This document shows, piece by piece, positions 24,134 to 33,277 of a stretch of DNA of 64,000 nucleotides. The first letter of the stretch is position 1. Each line of letters begins with the position of its first letter. Location: positions 838,913 to 902,912 of the forward strand of contig BPGL01000001.1 of the NCBI GenBank assembly GCA_026003015.1, written 5' to 3'. The notes beneath the pieces are model-generated. The model made no database searches. It was not told the origin of the DNA and saw only the letters and a list, made by a program, of their open reading frames with translations. Both the position numbers and the translations under genes were made by a program. This stretch comes from Actinomycetota bacterium. GTDB lineage: Bacteria; Actinomycetota; UBA4738; HRBIN12.

Positions 24134-25150
24134 ATGGCCGACCCGATCATCCGCACCGAGGGGCTCCGCAAGCGGTTCGGGGACGTCGAGGCCCTCAAGG
24201 GCGTCGATCTCCTGGTCCGTCCCGGGTCGGTGTTCGGCCTGCTCGGGCCGAACGGGGCCGGGAAGACGACGACCGTGCGGATCCTCGCGACCCTGCTCGC
24301 CCCCGACGGCGGGCGCGCCGAGGTGGCCGGGCTCGACGTGGTCCGCGACGCCGACGCCCTGCGGTTCCGGATCGGCCTGGCCGGCCAGTACGCGGCCGTC
24401 GACGAGAACCTGACGGGCCTGGAGAACCTCGAGCTCGTCGGCCGCCTCTACCACCTGGGTCGGCGCGAAGCCCGACGCCGCGGCGCGGAGGTCCTCGAGC
24501 GCTTCGGCCTCGCCGAGGCCGCCGACCGCCCGGCCAAGACCTACTCCGGCGGGATGCGGCGCCGCCTCGACCTCGCGGCGAGCCTCGTGGGTCGACCGGA
24601 GGTCCTGTTCCTCGACGAGCCCACGACGGGGCTCGACCCGCGCAGCCGGATCGACGTGTGGGCGTTCGTCCGCGAGCTGCAGGCCGACGGCACGACGATC
24701 CTGCTCACCACCCAGTACCTCGACGAGGCCGACCAGCTCGCCGACCGGATCGCCGTGATCGACCTGGGCACCGTGATCGCGGAGGGGACCTCGGACGAGC
24801 TCAAGGCCAGGGTCGGCGGGGCCGTCCTCGAGCTGCACGTGCAGGACCGCGCCGACACGGCGGCGGCGGCCGAGGCGCTCGCCGGCCTGGGCCGCGGCGA
24901 TCCCACGATCGACCCTGAGACGGGCTCCATCCGGATCCCGGTCGCCGAGGACGGCGCGACCGCGCTCACCGACAGCATCCGTCGGCTCGACGAACGCTCG
25001 ATCGCGCTCGCCGACGTCGCGCTGCACCGTCCGACGCTCGACGACGTCTTCCTCGCGCTCACCGGGCGGGCGGCCGAGGACGGGACCGAGCCCGAGCCGC
25101 CGACACGTCGCCGTCGCCGTCGCCGGGAGTCCGCGGGGGCGGCGCCGTGA
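24134..25150 (+). CDS. drrA: DrrA-type ABC exporter ATP-binding protein
   Basis: This 338-residue ATPase has Walker A GPNGAGKT (38-45), the signature YSGGMRRRLDLAASLVG, Walker B VLFLDEPTTGLDPRSR, and the DrrA-type insert and C-terminal domain ending in ALADVALHRPTLDDVFLALTGR. Proteins of this family energise export of drugs, lipids or antibiotics with a DrrB partner, which is the next gene and overlaps by 4 nt (GTGA). An Arg-rich tail follows. Substrate is unknown; no biosynthetic cluster is adjacent. Confidence 0.88.
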   Translation: MADPIIRTEGLRKRFGDVEALKGVDLLVRPGSVFGLLGPNGAGKTTTVRILATLLAPDGGRAEVAGLDVVRDADALRFRIGLAGQYAAVDENLTGLENLELVGRLYHLGRREARRRGAEVLERFGLAEAADRPAKTYSGGMRRRLDLAASLVGRPEVLFLDEPTTGLDPRSRIDVWAFVRELQADGTTILLTTQYLDEADQLADRIAVIDLGTVIAEGTSDELKARVGGAVLELHVQDRADTAAAAEALAGLGRGDPTIDPETGSIRIPVAEDGATALTDSIRRLDERSIALADVALHRPTLDDVFLALTGRAAEDGTEPEPPTRRRRRRRESAGAAP

Positions 25151-25995
25151 TCGCCCCGACGCTCGCCCGTCCCCCGGTGAACCTCGGTGAGCGGCTGCGC
25201 CTCGCCGTCGCCGACGCCGCGGTCGTCACGTGGAGGAACCTCGTCGCGATCTGGCGCGTCCCGACGGTGTTCGTCTTCGAGCTCGTGCAGCCGATCATGT
25301 TCGTCCTGCTGTTCCGCTTCGTCTACGAGAACGCGTTCGCGAACATCCCGGGGGGGAACTACGTCCTGTTCCTCATGCCGGGGATCTTCGTGCAGAACGC
25401 GATCTTCGGCTCCACGACGACCGCGATCGGGATCGCGGAGGACCTGAAGAAGGGGCTGATCGACCGGTTCCGCGCCCTCCCGATGGCCCGCTCGGCCGTC
25501 CTCGCAGGACGCACGGTCGCCGACCTCGCGAAGAACCTCCTGCTCGTCACCGTGATGATCGGGATCGGCTACCTCGTCGGGTTCCGCTTCCAGCAGGGTC
25601 CGTTGGCGGCCCTCGGCGTCGTGGTCCTCGTGCTCGCCGTGAGCTTCACGTTCTCGTGGATCTCGGCCACGGTCGGGCTCGCGATCAAGCAGGTCGAGGG
25701 CGTCCAGGCCGCGATCTTCACGATGGTCTTCCCGGTCGTGTTCGTGAGCGCGGCGTTCGTTCCGGTGAGCGGCATGGCCTCGTTCCTGCAGGTGGTCGCC
25801 CGCAACAACCCGGTGACCTACTGGTGCAACCTCGCGCGATACCTCTCGATCGGCGACGTCGCGATGCTCGACCCCGTGACCGGTCTGCCGACGGCGACCC
25901 TGGAGGGGCTGCTCGTCCGGTCGGCCCTGTGGATCGTCGGCCTGCTCGCGGTCTTCATCCCGCTGTCGATCCGGCTGTACCGCCGCCTGGCCTGA
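25147..25995 (+). CDS. drrB: DrrB-type ABC exporter permease
   Basis: This 282-residue ABC-2 permease has six hydrophobic helices and the family segments WRNLVAIWRVPTVFVFELVQPIMFVLLF, YVLFLMPGIFVQNAIFGSTTTAIGIAEDLKKGLIDRFRALPMARSAVL, and VFVSAAFVPVSGMASFLQVVARNNPVTYW. It forms the membrane part of the exporter with the preceding ATPase. The GTG start overlaps the drrA stop. The gene ends 32 bp from the convergent decarboxylase. Confidence 0.88.
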   Translation: MIAPTLARPPVNLGERLRLAVADAAVVTWRNLVAIWRVPTVFVFELVQPIMFVLLFRFVYENAFANIPGGNYVLFLMPGIFVQNAIFGSTTTAIGIAEDLKKGLIDRFRALPMARSAVLAGRTVADLAKNLLLVTVMIGIGYLVGFRFQQGPLAALGVVVLVLAVSFTFSWISATVGLAIKQVEGVQAAIFTMVFPVVFVSAAFVPVSGMASFLQVVARNNPVTYWCNLARYLSIGDVAMLDPVTGLPTATLEGLLVRSALWIVGLLAVFIPLSIRLYRRLA

Positions 25996-26027
25996 GACGC
26001 TCGGGCCTCGGGGATCGCCACGGCCTC

Positions 26028-27446
26028 TCAGTCGCCGGCGAGCTCCGCCGCGGCGGCGCGGATGATCCCCGCGGCCTCCTCGACGCGGTCCCGGTGCGTG
26101 CGGTGGCTCACGATGCACACCCGCAGCACGAAGCGCCCCCCGACCCTCGTGCTCGACAGGACCACCCGTCGCGACGCGTTGATCCGGCGCAGCAGCTCGG
26201 CGTTCGCGGCGTCGTCGGCATCGCGCAGGCGAAACGGCGTCACCGTGAGCTGGGTGCTCCAGGGGAGATCGAGCCTCGGGTCGGAGCGGAGCTCGCCGTC
26301 GATCCAGGCGGCGAGGTCGAGCTTCTCGTCGAGCGCCCGGCGGAACGCCCCGACGCCGTGCAGCACGAGCGGCATCCACACGCGCAGCCCCCGCCAGTCG
26401 CGCGACAGCTCGGGCGAGAGCTCGCTGTAGTTCGGGAGCTCGCCGGTCGGCTGAAGGTCCTGGAGGTAGGCCGCCCCCTCGAAGTGAGCGTCCCGAAGCG
26501 CCGCACCGTCGCGCACGGCAAGCGCCCCGGTCCCGTAGGGAAGGAACAGGCCCTTGTGCGGGTCGACCGTGATGCTGTCGGCGCGCTCGATCCCTCGGAA
26601 GCGCGCGCGCCCCCGCTCGGTCAGGCGGAAGAAGCCGCCGTAGGCGGCGTCGACGTGCATCCACAGCCCCTCGTCGGCGGCGACGTCGGCGATCGCGTCG
26701 AGCGGATCGATCGCCCCCGTGTTCGTCGTGCCGGCGCTCGGGACGACGAGGAACGGACGGGCTCCGGCCCGCCGGTCCTCGCGGACGAGCGCTCGCAGGG
26801 CCTCGGGGTCCATCCGCAGCTCCGCGTCGGTCGGGACGATCCGCAGGTGCTTGCGCGAGAAGCCCGCGATCGCGGCGGCCTTCGTCACGCTCGCGTGGGC
26901 CTGCTCGCTCACGTAGTAGACGCCGTCGGACGGATCGTCGCCCAGCTTGGCGTGGCGAGCCGTCACGACCGCGGACAGGTTCGCCATCGAGCCCCCGCTC
27001 GTCAGGATCCCTCGAGCGTCGGCCGGCAGGTCGAACACGTCGCAGATCCAGCGGCACACGTTCTCCTCGAGCTGGGCGACCGCGGGGCTCGTCTGCCACA
27101 GGCCCACGAAGCGGTTCACCCCCTGGGCCAGGAAGTCGGCGAGCGCCGCCGTGAACAGGCCGCCGCCCGGGATGTAGGCGAGGTAGCCCGGGCCCGCGAA
27201 CTCGAGCGTGTGCGCGACCGCCGCCCGCACCTGCTCGAAGAGGTCCTCGAAGCGGCCGGGGTCCTCCGGCGGGGACGCGCGCAGCCGTCGGGCCAGCTCC
27301 AGCGCGCCGTCCGTGGCGGCCGCCGGGGCGTCGTCCAGCCCCTCGATGAACGCGATGAGGTAGGCGAGGACCGCCTCGCCCATCCGACGCATCTCGGCGG
27401 GCTCGGGGTCGAGCCCCAGCCGCCCCTTGCGGAACGCAGCGCTCAC
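26028..27446 (-). CDS. PLP-dependent group II decarboxylase (aromatic-L-amino-acid-type)
   Basis: This 472-residue enzyme resembles aromatic amino acid, tyrosine and glutamate decarboxylases. It has FAGPGYLAYIPGG, QLEENVCRWICDVFDLP, GILTSGGSMANLSAVVTAR, WMHVDAAYGGFF, the PLP-lysine motif SITVDPHKGLFLPYG, and the C-terminal LRVCIVSHRTHRDRVEE. It releases CO2 from an amino acid to give an amine; which amino acid cannot be told here. The GTG at 27446 overlaps the stop of the DUF2277 gene, so the two are co-translated. Confidence 0.84.
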   Translation of the reverse strand: MSAAFRKGRLGLDPEPAEMRRMGEAVLAYLIAFIEGLDDAPAAATDGALELARRLRASPPEDPGRFEDLFEQVRAAVAHTLEFAGPGYLAYIPGGGLFTAALADFLAQGVNRFVGLWQTSPAVAQLEENVCRWICDVFDLPADARGILTSGGSMANLSAVVTARHAKLGDDPSDGVYYVSEQAHASVTKAAAIAGFSRKHLRIVPTDAELRMDPEALRALVREDRRAGARPFLVVPSAGTTNTGAIDPLDAIADVAADEGLWMHVDAAYGGFFRLTERGRARFRGIERADSITVDPHKGLFLPYGTGALAVRDGAALRDAHFEGAAYLQDLQPTGELPNYSELSPELSRDWRGLRVWMPLVLHGVGAFRRALDEKLDLAAWIDGELRSDPRLDLPWSTQLTVTPFRLRDADDAANAELLRRINASRRVVLSSTRVGGRFVLRVCIVSHRTHRDRVEEAAGIIRAAAAELAGD

Positions 27447-27658
27447 CCGGCCCGGCCCTCGACGATCTCGTCGAGCAGCCGGGTCGAGGCACGCGCGATG
27501 TCGGCGACCGCCCGCTCGAAGGCCTCCCGGTGCCGCGCCGAGGGCTCCCGGAACCCCGAGACCTTCCGCACGAACTGCCGGGCCGCGGCCGCGATCTCGG
27601 CATCGTCCGCGCGCGGCCCGCCGCCGGGCTCCCGCAGGCGCCTGATGCTCCGGCACAT
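27443..27658 (-). CDS. DUF2277-family small protein
   Basis: This 71-residue protein begins MCRSIRRLREPGGG and contains EIAAAARQFVRKVSGFREPSARHREAFERAV, a near-exact match to the DUF2277 pattern. The function of the family is unknown. It is encoded directly before, and overlapping, the PLP decarboxylase. TAGGCT lies 7 nt before the ATG. Confidence 0.85.
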   Translation of the reverse strand: MCRSIRRLREPGGGPRADDAEIAAAARQFVRKVSGFREPSARHREAFERAVADIARASTRLLDEIVEGRAG

Positions 27659-27665
27659 GTCCGGC

Positions 27666-27671
27666 AGCCTA
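27666..27671 (-). promoter_or_regulatory. Putative -10 box of the DUF2277-decarboxylase operon
   Basis: TAGGCT on the minus strand ends 7 nt before the ATG at 27658, inside the end of the upstream agmatinase-family gene region. Confidence 0.4.
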
Positions 27672-28709
27672 GCGGGCGGGACCGTCCTCGGCCCGACGAG
27701 CGGCCAGCGCCGAGAGCGCCTCGAGCACGCAGCGGTGGGCGAGGGCGGCGGTCACCTCGGCGTGGTCGTACGGAGGCGCCACCTCGACCACGTCCATCCC
27801 GGCGAGCTCGACGGAGCCGACGATCCGGCGGACGGCCCGCAGGAGCTCGCGCGGCAGCATCCCGCCCGGCTCGGGGGTGCCGGTCCCCGGCGCGGACCCT
27901 GGATCGACGACGTCGACGTCGATCGAGAGGTACACGAGCTCGGGACCGTCGAGGGCCTCAGCGATCGCGTCGTCGATCACCGCCTCGGCGCCTCGCTCCT
28001 CGATCTCGACCATCCGGTGCCACCGCATGCCCTGCCCCCGCATCCACTCGAAGGTCTCGCGTTCGGGCCAGTAGCCGCGCAGCCCAACCTGGACGAAGTT
28101 GCGGCCCTCGACCCAGCCCTCCTCGATCAGCCGGCGCATCGGCGTGCCGTGGCTCACGAGCGAGCCCCAGACCTCCTCGCCGGTGTCGGCGTGCGCGTCG
28201 AAGTGCACCACCCCGACCTTGCGCGGATCGCGGGCGCGGGCCACCGCGGCCACCGAGGGATAGGTCACCGAGTGGTCCCCTCCGAGCACGATCGGGATCG
28301 CCCCGGTGCGGGCGACGCGCCAGACCTTCTCGTGGATCACACGGAGCCCGCGGGTCAGCCGACTCGGAACGACCGGCGCGTCGCCGGCGTCGACCGCGCG
28401 GATCCGGTCGAGCACGCTCGTCTCGAGCTGGATCGACCACAGGTCGCCGGAGTGGTAGGTCGCCGCGCGGATCGCGCGGGGCCCGAACCGCGCGCCCGGG
28501 CGGTTCGACGTGCCGTCGTCGATCGGCGCGCCGACGATCGCGACGTCGGGTGCGAGCCTCGCGAGCTCCTCGTCGGAGACGAGCGGGAGCTTCTGGAACG
28601 AGGTCGACCCAACGTGGGCAGGCAGCTCGTAGTCGGAGAACTCCTCGTACTCGGAGCCGCCGAGGACGAGCTCGCTTCGCTCGACCGGGAAGTCCGGGGG
28701 CAGGGTCAC
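27669..28709 (-). CDS. speB: Agmatinase-family ureohydrolase
   Basis: This 346-residue binuclear manganese hydrolase shows all family ligands: LGGDHSVTYP, VHFDAHADTGEE, SIDVDVVDPGSAPGTGTPEPGG. SpeB-type enzymes release urea from agmatine to give putrescine; relatives act on guanidinobutyrate, guanidine or formiminoglutamate. The extended N-terminus (about 45 residues) resembles agmatinases rather than arginases. With the PLP decarboxylase downstream and a polyamine-type importer elsewhere in the window, polyamine metabolism is plausible, but specificity is inferred. Start is GTG 28709. Confidence 0.85.
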   Translation of the reverse strand: MTLPPDFPVERSELVLGGSEYEEFSDYELPAHVGSTSFQKLPLVSDEELARLAPDVAIVGAPIDDGTSNRPGARFGPRAIRAATYHSGDLWSIQLETSVLDRIRAVDAGDAPVVPSRLTRGLRVIHEKVWRVARTGAIPIVLGGDHSVTYPSVAAVARARDPRKVGVVHFDAHADTGEEVWGSLVSHGTPMRRLIEEGWVEGRNFVQVGLRGYWPERETFEWMRGQGMRWHRMVEIEERGAEAVIDDAIAEALDGPELVYLSIDVDVVDPGSAPGTGTPEPGGMLPRELLRAVRRIVGSVELAGMDVVEVAPPYDHAEVTAALAHRCVLEALSALAARRAEDGPAR

Positions 28710-28743
28710 GGCGCGTAGCTTCCCATACGCGCTGTGGCGGAGC

Positions 28744-30321
28744 TCAGCGGCGGGCGTCCTTCAGGACCCGACGCGCGGCGTTCGCGCCCGGTGCGCCGGT
28801 GATCCCGCCGCCCGGGTGCGCCCCGGATCCCGCGAGGTACAGCCCCTCGAGCAGGTACGCGTACCCGGCGTGGCCGAGGAGCGGACGCCACGCGAAGAAC
28901 TGATCGAGGCCCGGCTCGGCGTGGTACACGGCGCCGCCGGCGAGCCCCCAGTCCCGCTCGAGGTCCTCCGGCGTGGTGACGGCGCTGGCCTCGACGAGCT
29001 CCCCGAGACCCGGGGCGTAGCGCTCGAACGTCTTCACGACGAGCTCCACGAGGCGACCGGTCTGCCCGCCCCAGGCGCCCTCCGCGAGGTGACGCGGCGC
29101 GGCCTGGACGATCGCGCTCAACACGTGGTTGCCAGCGGGCGCGAGCGAGGGGTCCACGAGCGTCGGGATCGTGGCTTCGATCACCGGCTCCTCGGCGATC
29201 CGTCCGTACTTGGAGGCGTCCATCGCGCGCTCGACGTCGTCGGTCGAGGGCGCGACCACGATGCGGCCCTGCAGGCGGACCGGGTCGTCGACGCCGCGGA
29301 AGGCCGGAACGCCGGTGAGCGCGAGGTCGACGCGGGCCGTGGTCCCCGGCTGGCGGATGTTGTCCGTGCGCCACACGAGGGTCGGCCCGAGCTCCACCGG
29401 GTCGCACAGCCGCGCCGTGGTCTTCGGATCGGCCGACGAGACGACCTGCGGGGCATCGACCGTGGTGCCGTCGGCGAGGGTCACGCCCTGGACGCGCCCG
29501 TCGGACGAGCGGATCTGCACGACCTCGGCGCCGGTGCGCACGTCGGCGCCGGCGGCCCGCGCCGCGTCGGCGAGGGCTCGCGCGAGCCGCTCGGTCCCGC
29601 CGCGGGCGAACACCGTCGTCCCGGCGGCGCCCCCGTCGGTCCCGGCGCTGTCGTTCAGGAACACCGCCGCCGTCCCGGTCGCCCAGGCCCCCATCGCGGT
29701 GAACAGCACGCCGCGCGCGCACAGCGGACCACGGATCGCTTCGGCCTCGACGGCCTCTTGGACCAGGTCCGCGACCGACATCGGCAGCGCCCGGAGGGTC
29801 TCGCGCCCGGCCTTCGCGCCCAGGTCGCGGAACGCGCGCCCGAGCTTGAGCCCGGCGATCGCGTCGCCGATCGTCGGCGACGCCGGGTCCGGCGGCGTCG
29901 CGGCGTTCAGGTACGCGAGGAAGCTCGCCATCGCCCGCACGCGGCGGTCGAAGGCGAGGAAGCGCTCGGCATCGGAGGCGCCGCGGGCCCGCAGCTCCTC
30001 GGCCGTGCGCCGCGGATCCCCCCAGAACGTCACCGCCGAGCCGTCCGGCTGGGGAGCGAGCATCCGCACCGGCGGGGCGATCGGCTCGAAGCCGTGGGCC
30101 TCGAGCCGCAGGTCCCGGACCACCGAGCCCCGCAGCCGCCCCACGGTCGGCACGACCCCCGGCGCCCGCACGCCCGGCGCGAGCTCGCGCCCGCGCAGCA
30201 GCCCTCCGACCTCCTCGGCCCGCTCCAGCACGAGGACGCGGCGGCCGGCCTTCGCGAGGTAGGCGGCGGCGACCAGGCCGTTGTGGCCGGCGCCGACGAC
30301 CACGACGTCGACGGCGGCCAT
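28744..30321 (-). CDS. FAD-dependent oxidoreductase, phytoene-desaturase/PYROXD2-like
   Basis: This 525-residue flavoprotein starts with the dinucleotide motif VVVVGAGHNGLVAAAYLAKAGRRVLVLERAEEVGGLLRG and ends with LAGSGAHPGGGITGAPGANAARRVLKD, both typical of the phytoene desaturase/RetSat/PYROXD2 superfamily. The middle has the segment GGTERLARALADAARAAGADVRTGAEV. No carotenoid gene is nearby, so the substrate is unknown. Its ATG overlaps the stop of the paralogous upstream gene by 1 nt (TGATG). Confidence 0.84.
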   Translation of the reverse strand: MAAVDVVVVGAGHNGLVAAAYLAKAGRRVLVLERAEEVGGLLRGRELAPGVRAPGVVPTVGRLRGSVVRDLRLEAHGFEPIAPPVRMLAPQPDGSAVTFWGDPRRTAEELRARGASDAERFLAFDRRVRAMASFLAYLNAATPPDPASPTIGDAIAGLKLGRAFRDLGAKAGRETLRALPMSVADLVQEAVEAEAIRGPLCARGVLFTAMGAWATGTAAVFLNDSAGTDGGAAGTTVFARGGTERLARALADAARAAGADVRTGAEVVQIRSSDGRVQGVTLADGTTVDAPQVVSSADPKTTARLCDPVELGPTLVWRTDNIRQPGTTARVDLALTGVPAFRGVDDPVRLQGRIVVAPSTDDVERAMDASKYGRIAEEPVIEATIPTLVDPSLAPAGNHVLSAIVQAAPRHLAEGAWGGQTGRLVELVVKTFERYAPGLGELVEASAVTTPEDLERDWGLAGGAVYHAEPGLDQFFAWRPLLGHAGYAYLLEGLYLAGSGAHPGGGITGAPGANAARRVLKDARR

Positions 30322-31922
30322 CAGGCGACCCGCCGGCCGCGCCGGCGCTCCTTCAGGTACTCCAGAGCGGCGATCCGACCCGGGGCGCCCATGATCCCGC
30401 CGCCGGGGTGGGTGGCCGACCCGCACATCCACAGGTCCCGCACCGGCGTGCGGTAACGGCCCCAGCCCGGAACCGGACGGTTGAAGAACAGCTGCTCGAG
30501 CGAGAGCTCCCCCTGGAAGATGTTGCCCTCGGTCAAGCCCGTGATGTCCTCGATGTCCTTCGGCGTGAGGAACTGGTAGCCGACGATGTGGTCGCGGATC
30601 CTCGGGAAACGCTCCTCGATCGTGTCGATCACGTTCTGCCCGAACGCCTCTCGCCGCGCGTCGTCCCATACCGCGCCGTCGGCCAGGTGGTACGGCGCGT
30701 ACTGCACGAAGCAGCTCATCACGTGCTTGCCCGGCGGGGCCATCGTCGGGTCGACGAGCGTCGGGATGATCATGTCGATGTAGGGGCGCCACGAGGGCCG
30801 ACCGTACTTCGCGTCGTCGTAGGCCCGCTCCAGGTACTCGATCGACGGCGAGAAGCTGATCGCGCCCCGGAGCCACTCACCCTTCCCCGGCTTGCACGCG
30901 AGCTCGGGGAGCCCGTCGAGGGCGAGGTTCACCTTGCCGGAGGAACCGCGGAACCGGTAGCGGAGAACCTCCTCGCGGAAGCTCGGGTCCAGCACCTCCT
31001 CGTCGAGCAGCCCGATCAGCGTGCGGCGCACGTCGAGCGAGCTCATCACGACCCCGGCATCGATCTCCTCCCCCGACTCGAGCACGACGCCGGCCGCGCG
31101 GCCGCCGACCGTACGCACGCGGGCGACCGGCGCCTCGGTGCGGATCTCGACCCCGAGCGAACGCGCGGCGCGGGCGATCGCCTCGGCGATCGAGCCGGTC
31201 CCCCCGCGGGGCACGCCCCAGGCGCGGAAGGCGCCGTCGAGCTCCCCCATGTAGTGGTGGAGCAGGACGTAGGCGGTCCCGGGCGAGCGCGGGCCCTGGA
31301 AGGTCCCGATGATGCCCGACGCGCTCATCGTCGCCTTGAGCGGCTCGGTCTCGAACCACTGGTCGAGGAAGTCGGCGGCGCTCATCGTCATCAGCTGGAC
31401 GAACGTCGTCTGCAGCCGGCGCGGCAGCTCCTTGAACGCCTTCGCGAGCGGGGTGAGCGGAAGCCACTCCCGGGGATGGATCCGGCCCGGGTCCGGCGGC
31501 GGGATCGACAGGATCGGCTTGATGAACCGCCCCATCTCCGCCATCAAGGGCCCGTACTCCTCGTAGGCCTCGGCGTCGTTCAGCGACCATCGGCGGAGCT
31601 CTCGAACCGTGCGCCCGTGGTCGTTGACGCGCCACAGGTAGTCGTCGTCCAGCGGGGTGATCGTGCCGTCGAGCGGGAGGATCTCCAGGCCGTGGCGGGG
31701 AAGCTCGAGCTCCCGGATGATCTCGGGGCGAAGGAGCGATACGACGTAGGAGAACACCGAGAAGGTGAACCCTGGGACGATCTCCTCGCTCAGGGTGGCG
31801 CCGCCGAGGATGGGGCGTCGCTCGAGCACGAGGACGGAGAGACCGGCGCGGGCGAGGTACGCGGCGTTCACGAGCCCGTTGTGACCACCACCGATCACGA
31901 CCGCGTCGTAGCGCTTCGGCAC
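30321..31922 (-). CDS. FAD-dependent oxidoreductase, phytoene-desaturase/PYROXD2-like (paralogue)
   Basis: This 533-residue flavoprotein has YDAVVIGGGHNGLVNAAYLARAGLSVLVLERRPILGG, SVFSYVVSLLRPEIIRELELPRHGL, GGTGSIAEAIARAARSLGVEI and the C-terminal WMCGSATHPGGGIMGAPGRIAALEYL. It is a full-length paralogue of the following gene and probably arose by tandem duplication; the two may form a heteromer or act on related lipids. Start is GTG 31922, with TAGCAT 7 nt upstream and no ribosome-binding site. It is divergent from the GcvT-like gene. Confidence 0.84.
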   Translation of the reverse strand: MPKRYDAVVIGGGHNGLVNAAYLARAGLSVLVLERRPILGGATLSEEIVPGFTFSVFSYVVSLLRPEIIRELELPRHGLEILPLDGTITPLDDDYLWRVNDHGRTVRELRRWSLNDAEAYEEYGPLMAEMGRFIKPILSIPPPDPGRIHPREWLPLTPLAKAFKELPRRLQTTFVQLMTMSAADFLDQWFETEPLKATMSASGIIGTFQGPRSPGTAYVLLHHYMGELDGAFRAWGVPRGGTGSIAEAIARAARSLGVEIRTEAPVARVRTVGGRAAGVVLESGEEIDAGVVMSSLDVRRTLIGLLDEEVLDPSFREEVLRYRFRGSSGKVNLALDGLPELACKPGKGEWLRGAISFSPSIEYLERAYDDAKYGRPSWRPYIDMIIPTLVDPTMAPPGKHVMSCFVQYAPYHLADGAVWDDARREAFGQNVIDTIEERFPRIRDHIVGYQFLTPKDIEDITGLTEGNIFQGELSLEQLFFNRPVPGWGRYRTPVRDLWMCGSATHPGGGIMGAPGRIAALEYLKERRRGRRVA

Positions 31923-31929
31923 GGGCCGG

Positions 31930-31935
31930 ATGCTA
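31930..31935 (-). promoter_or_regulatory. Putative -10 box of the FAD oxidoreductase pair
   Basis: TAGCAT on the minus strand ends 7 nt before the GTG at 31922. Confidence 0.4.
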
Positions 31936-32014
31936 GCCGGGGGCGCTCGAGCGCTCCAACGGGGGGCTGACCTCAGGTCAGGGCCGCTCGGGTGGCGACG
32001 CGCTGGGGCTCGGC

Positions 32015-32020
32015 TACGCT
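32015..32020 (+). promoter_or_regulatory. Putative -10 box of the GcvT-like gene
   Basis: TACGCT ends 6 nt before the GTG at 32027. Confidence 0.4.
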
Positions 32021-32026
32021 CCGGGC

Positions 32027-33217
32027 GTGAGCATCGGGACCGCGTTCTTCCCACGCCAGGCGGAGCTCAACGCCAAGCAGGTGTGGAACGAGTGGGCCGG
32101 CTACTTCGCCCCGGCGGTCTACGCCGACTTCCACGACATCGAGTACAGCGCGATCCGCGAGGCCGCCGCCCTGATCGACACGACGCCGCTGTACAAGTAC
32201 GAGGTCCGTGGCCCCGACGCGGTCCGCCTGCTCGACCGGGTCGTCACCCGCAACGTCGCGGCGCTGCCCCCGAACCGCGTCCTGTACACCCCCTGGTGCG
32301 ACGAGGACGGCAAGGTCCTCGACGACGGCACGGTCGCGCGGATCGCCGACGACCGATACCGGGTCACCGCCGCCGATCCCTGCTTCCGCTGGTTCGCGCT
32401 GAACGCCACGGGCCTGGACGCCCAGGTCGTCGACGTCACGGAGGCCACCGCGGCGCTGGCCCTGCAGGGGCGCCTCTCGCGCGAGGTGCTCGAGGCCGCC
32501 ACCGCAACGTCGTGGGCCGACCTCCCGTACTTCGGACGACGCGCGGCGACGATCGCCGACGTCGAGGTCGACGTCACGCGCACCGGCTACACGGGCGATC
32601 GCGGCTACGAGCTGTGGATCCCGACCGACGGCGCGCTCGCCGTGTGGGATCGCCTCGTCGAGGCCGGCGAGCCCTACGGCCTGCGTCCCGTCGGGATCCG
32701 CGCGATGGACGTCGCCCGCGTGGAGGCCGGCCTCGTGCTGATCGAGGCGGAGTACACCAGCGCCCGCCACGCGATCGCGCCCGAGCAGATGTACTCCCCC
32801 TTCGAGCTCGGGATGGGCCGGCTCGTGGCCTTCGACAAGCCGGCGTTCACCGGTCGGCGCGCGCTGCTCGCCGAGCAGGCCGGCGGCGGCCCCGCCCGGC
32901 GTCTGGTGGGGCTCACCCTGGACTGGGCCGACATCGAGGCGATGTACGCCCGTCACGGCCTGGCGCCGATGGTGAGCCTCACCGTCCAGCGCGACCCCGT
33001 GCCCGTCTACCACCGGGGCCGGCAGATCGGTCGCGCCACCTCGATGGTGTGGAGCACGACGCTCAAGGAGATGATCGCCTTCGGCTCGGTCGAGGCGCGC
33101 TACGAGCCGCCCGGGACGCGCCTCGAGGTGGAGTACACCGTCGAGGGCGAGCGTGGTCGCGTGGCCGCCCGGGTCGTGCGGCTGCCGTTCCTGGACCTCG
33201 AGCGCAAGCGCACCTGA
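32027..33217 (+). CDS. GcvT-like aminomethyltransferase family protein
   Basis: This 396-residue folate-binding-fold protein resembles glycine-cleavage T proteins: EYSAIREAAALIDTTPLYKYEVRGPDAVRLLDRVVTRNV, TGYTGDRGYELWIPTDGALAVWDRLVEAG, GIRAMDVARVEAGL and the C-terminal beta barrel with GRATSMVWSTTLKEMIAFGSVE. No gcvP or gcvH is nearby, so it is more likely a folate-dependent demethylase or other GcvT paralogue. The GTG start is preceded at 6 nt by TACGCT. Confidence 0.8.
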   Translation: MSIGTAFFPRQAELNAKQVWNEWAGYFAPAVYADFHDIEYSAIREAAALIDTTPLYKYEVRGPDAVRLLDRVVTRNVAALPPNRVLYTPWCDEDGKVLDDGTVARIADDRYRVTAADPCFRWFALNATGLDAQVVDVTEATAALALQGRLSREVLEAATATSWADLPYFGRRAATIADVEVDVTRTGYTGDRGYELWIPTDGALAVWDRLVEAGEPYGLRPVGIRAMDVARVEAGLVLIEAEYTSARHAIAPEQMYSPFELGMGRLVAFDKPAFTGRRALLAEQAGGGPARRLVGLTLDWADIEAMYARHGLAPMVSLTVQRDPVPVYHRGRQIGRATSMVWSTTLKEMIAFGSVEARYEPPGTRLEVEYTVEGERGRVAARVVRLPFLDLERKRT

Positions 33218-33277
33218 CCCCGGCGCCCGCCGCCGCGCACCTTGCGCACCGCGCCGGCTCTGAGAGCATGGAGGGTC

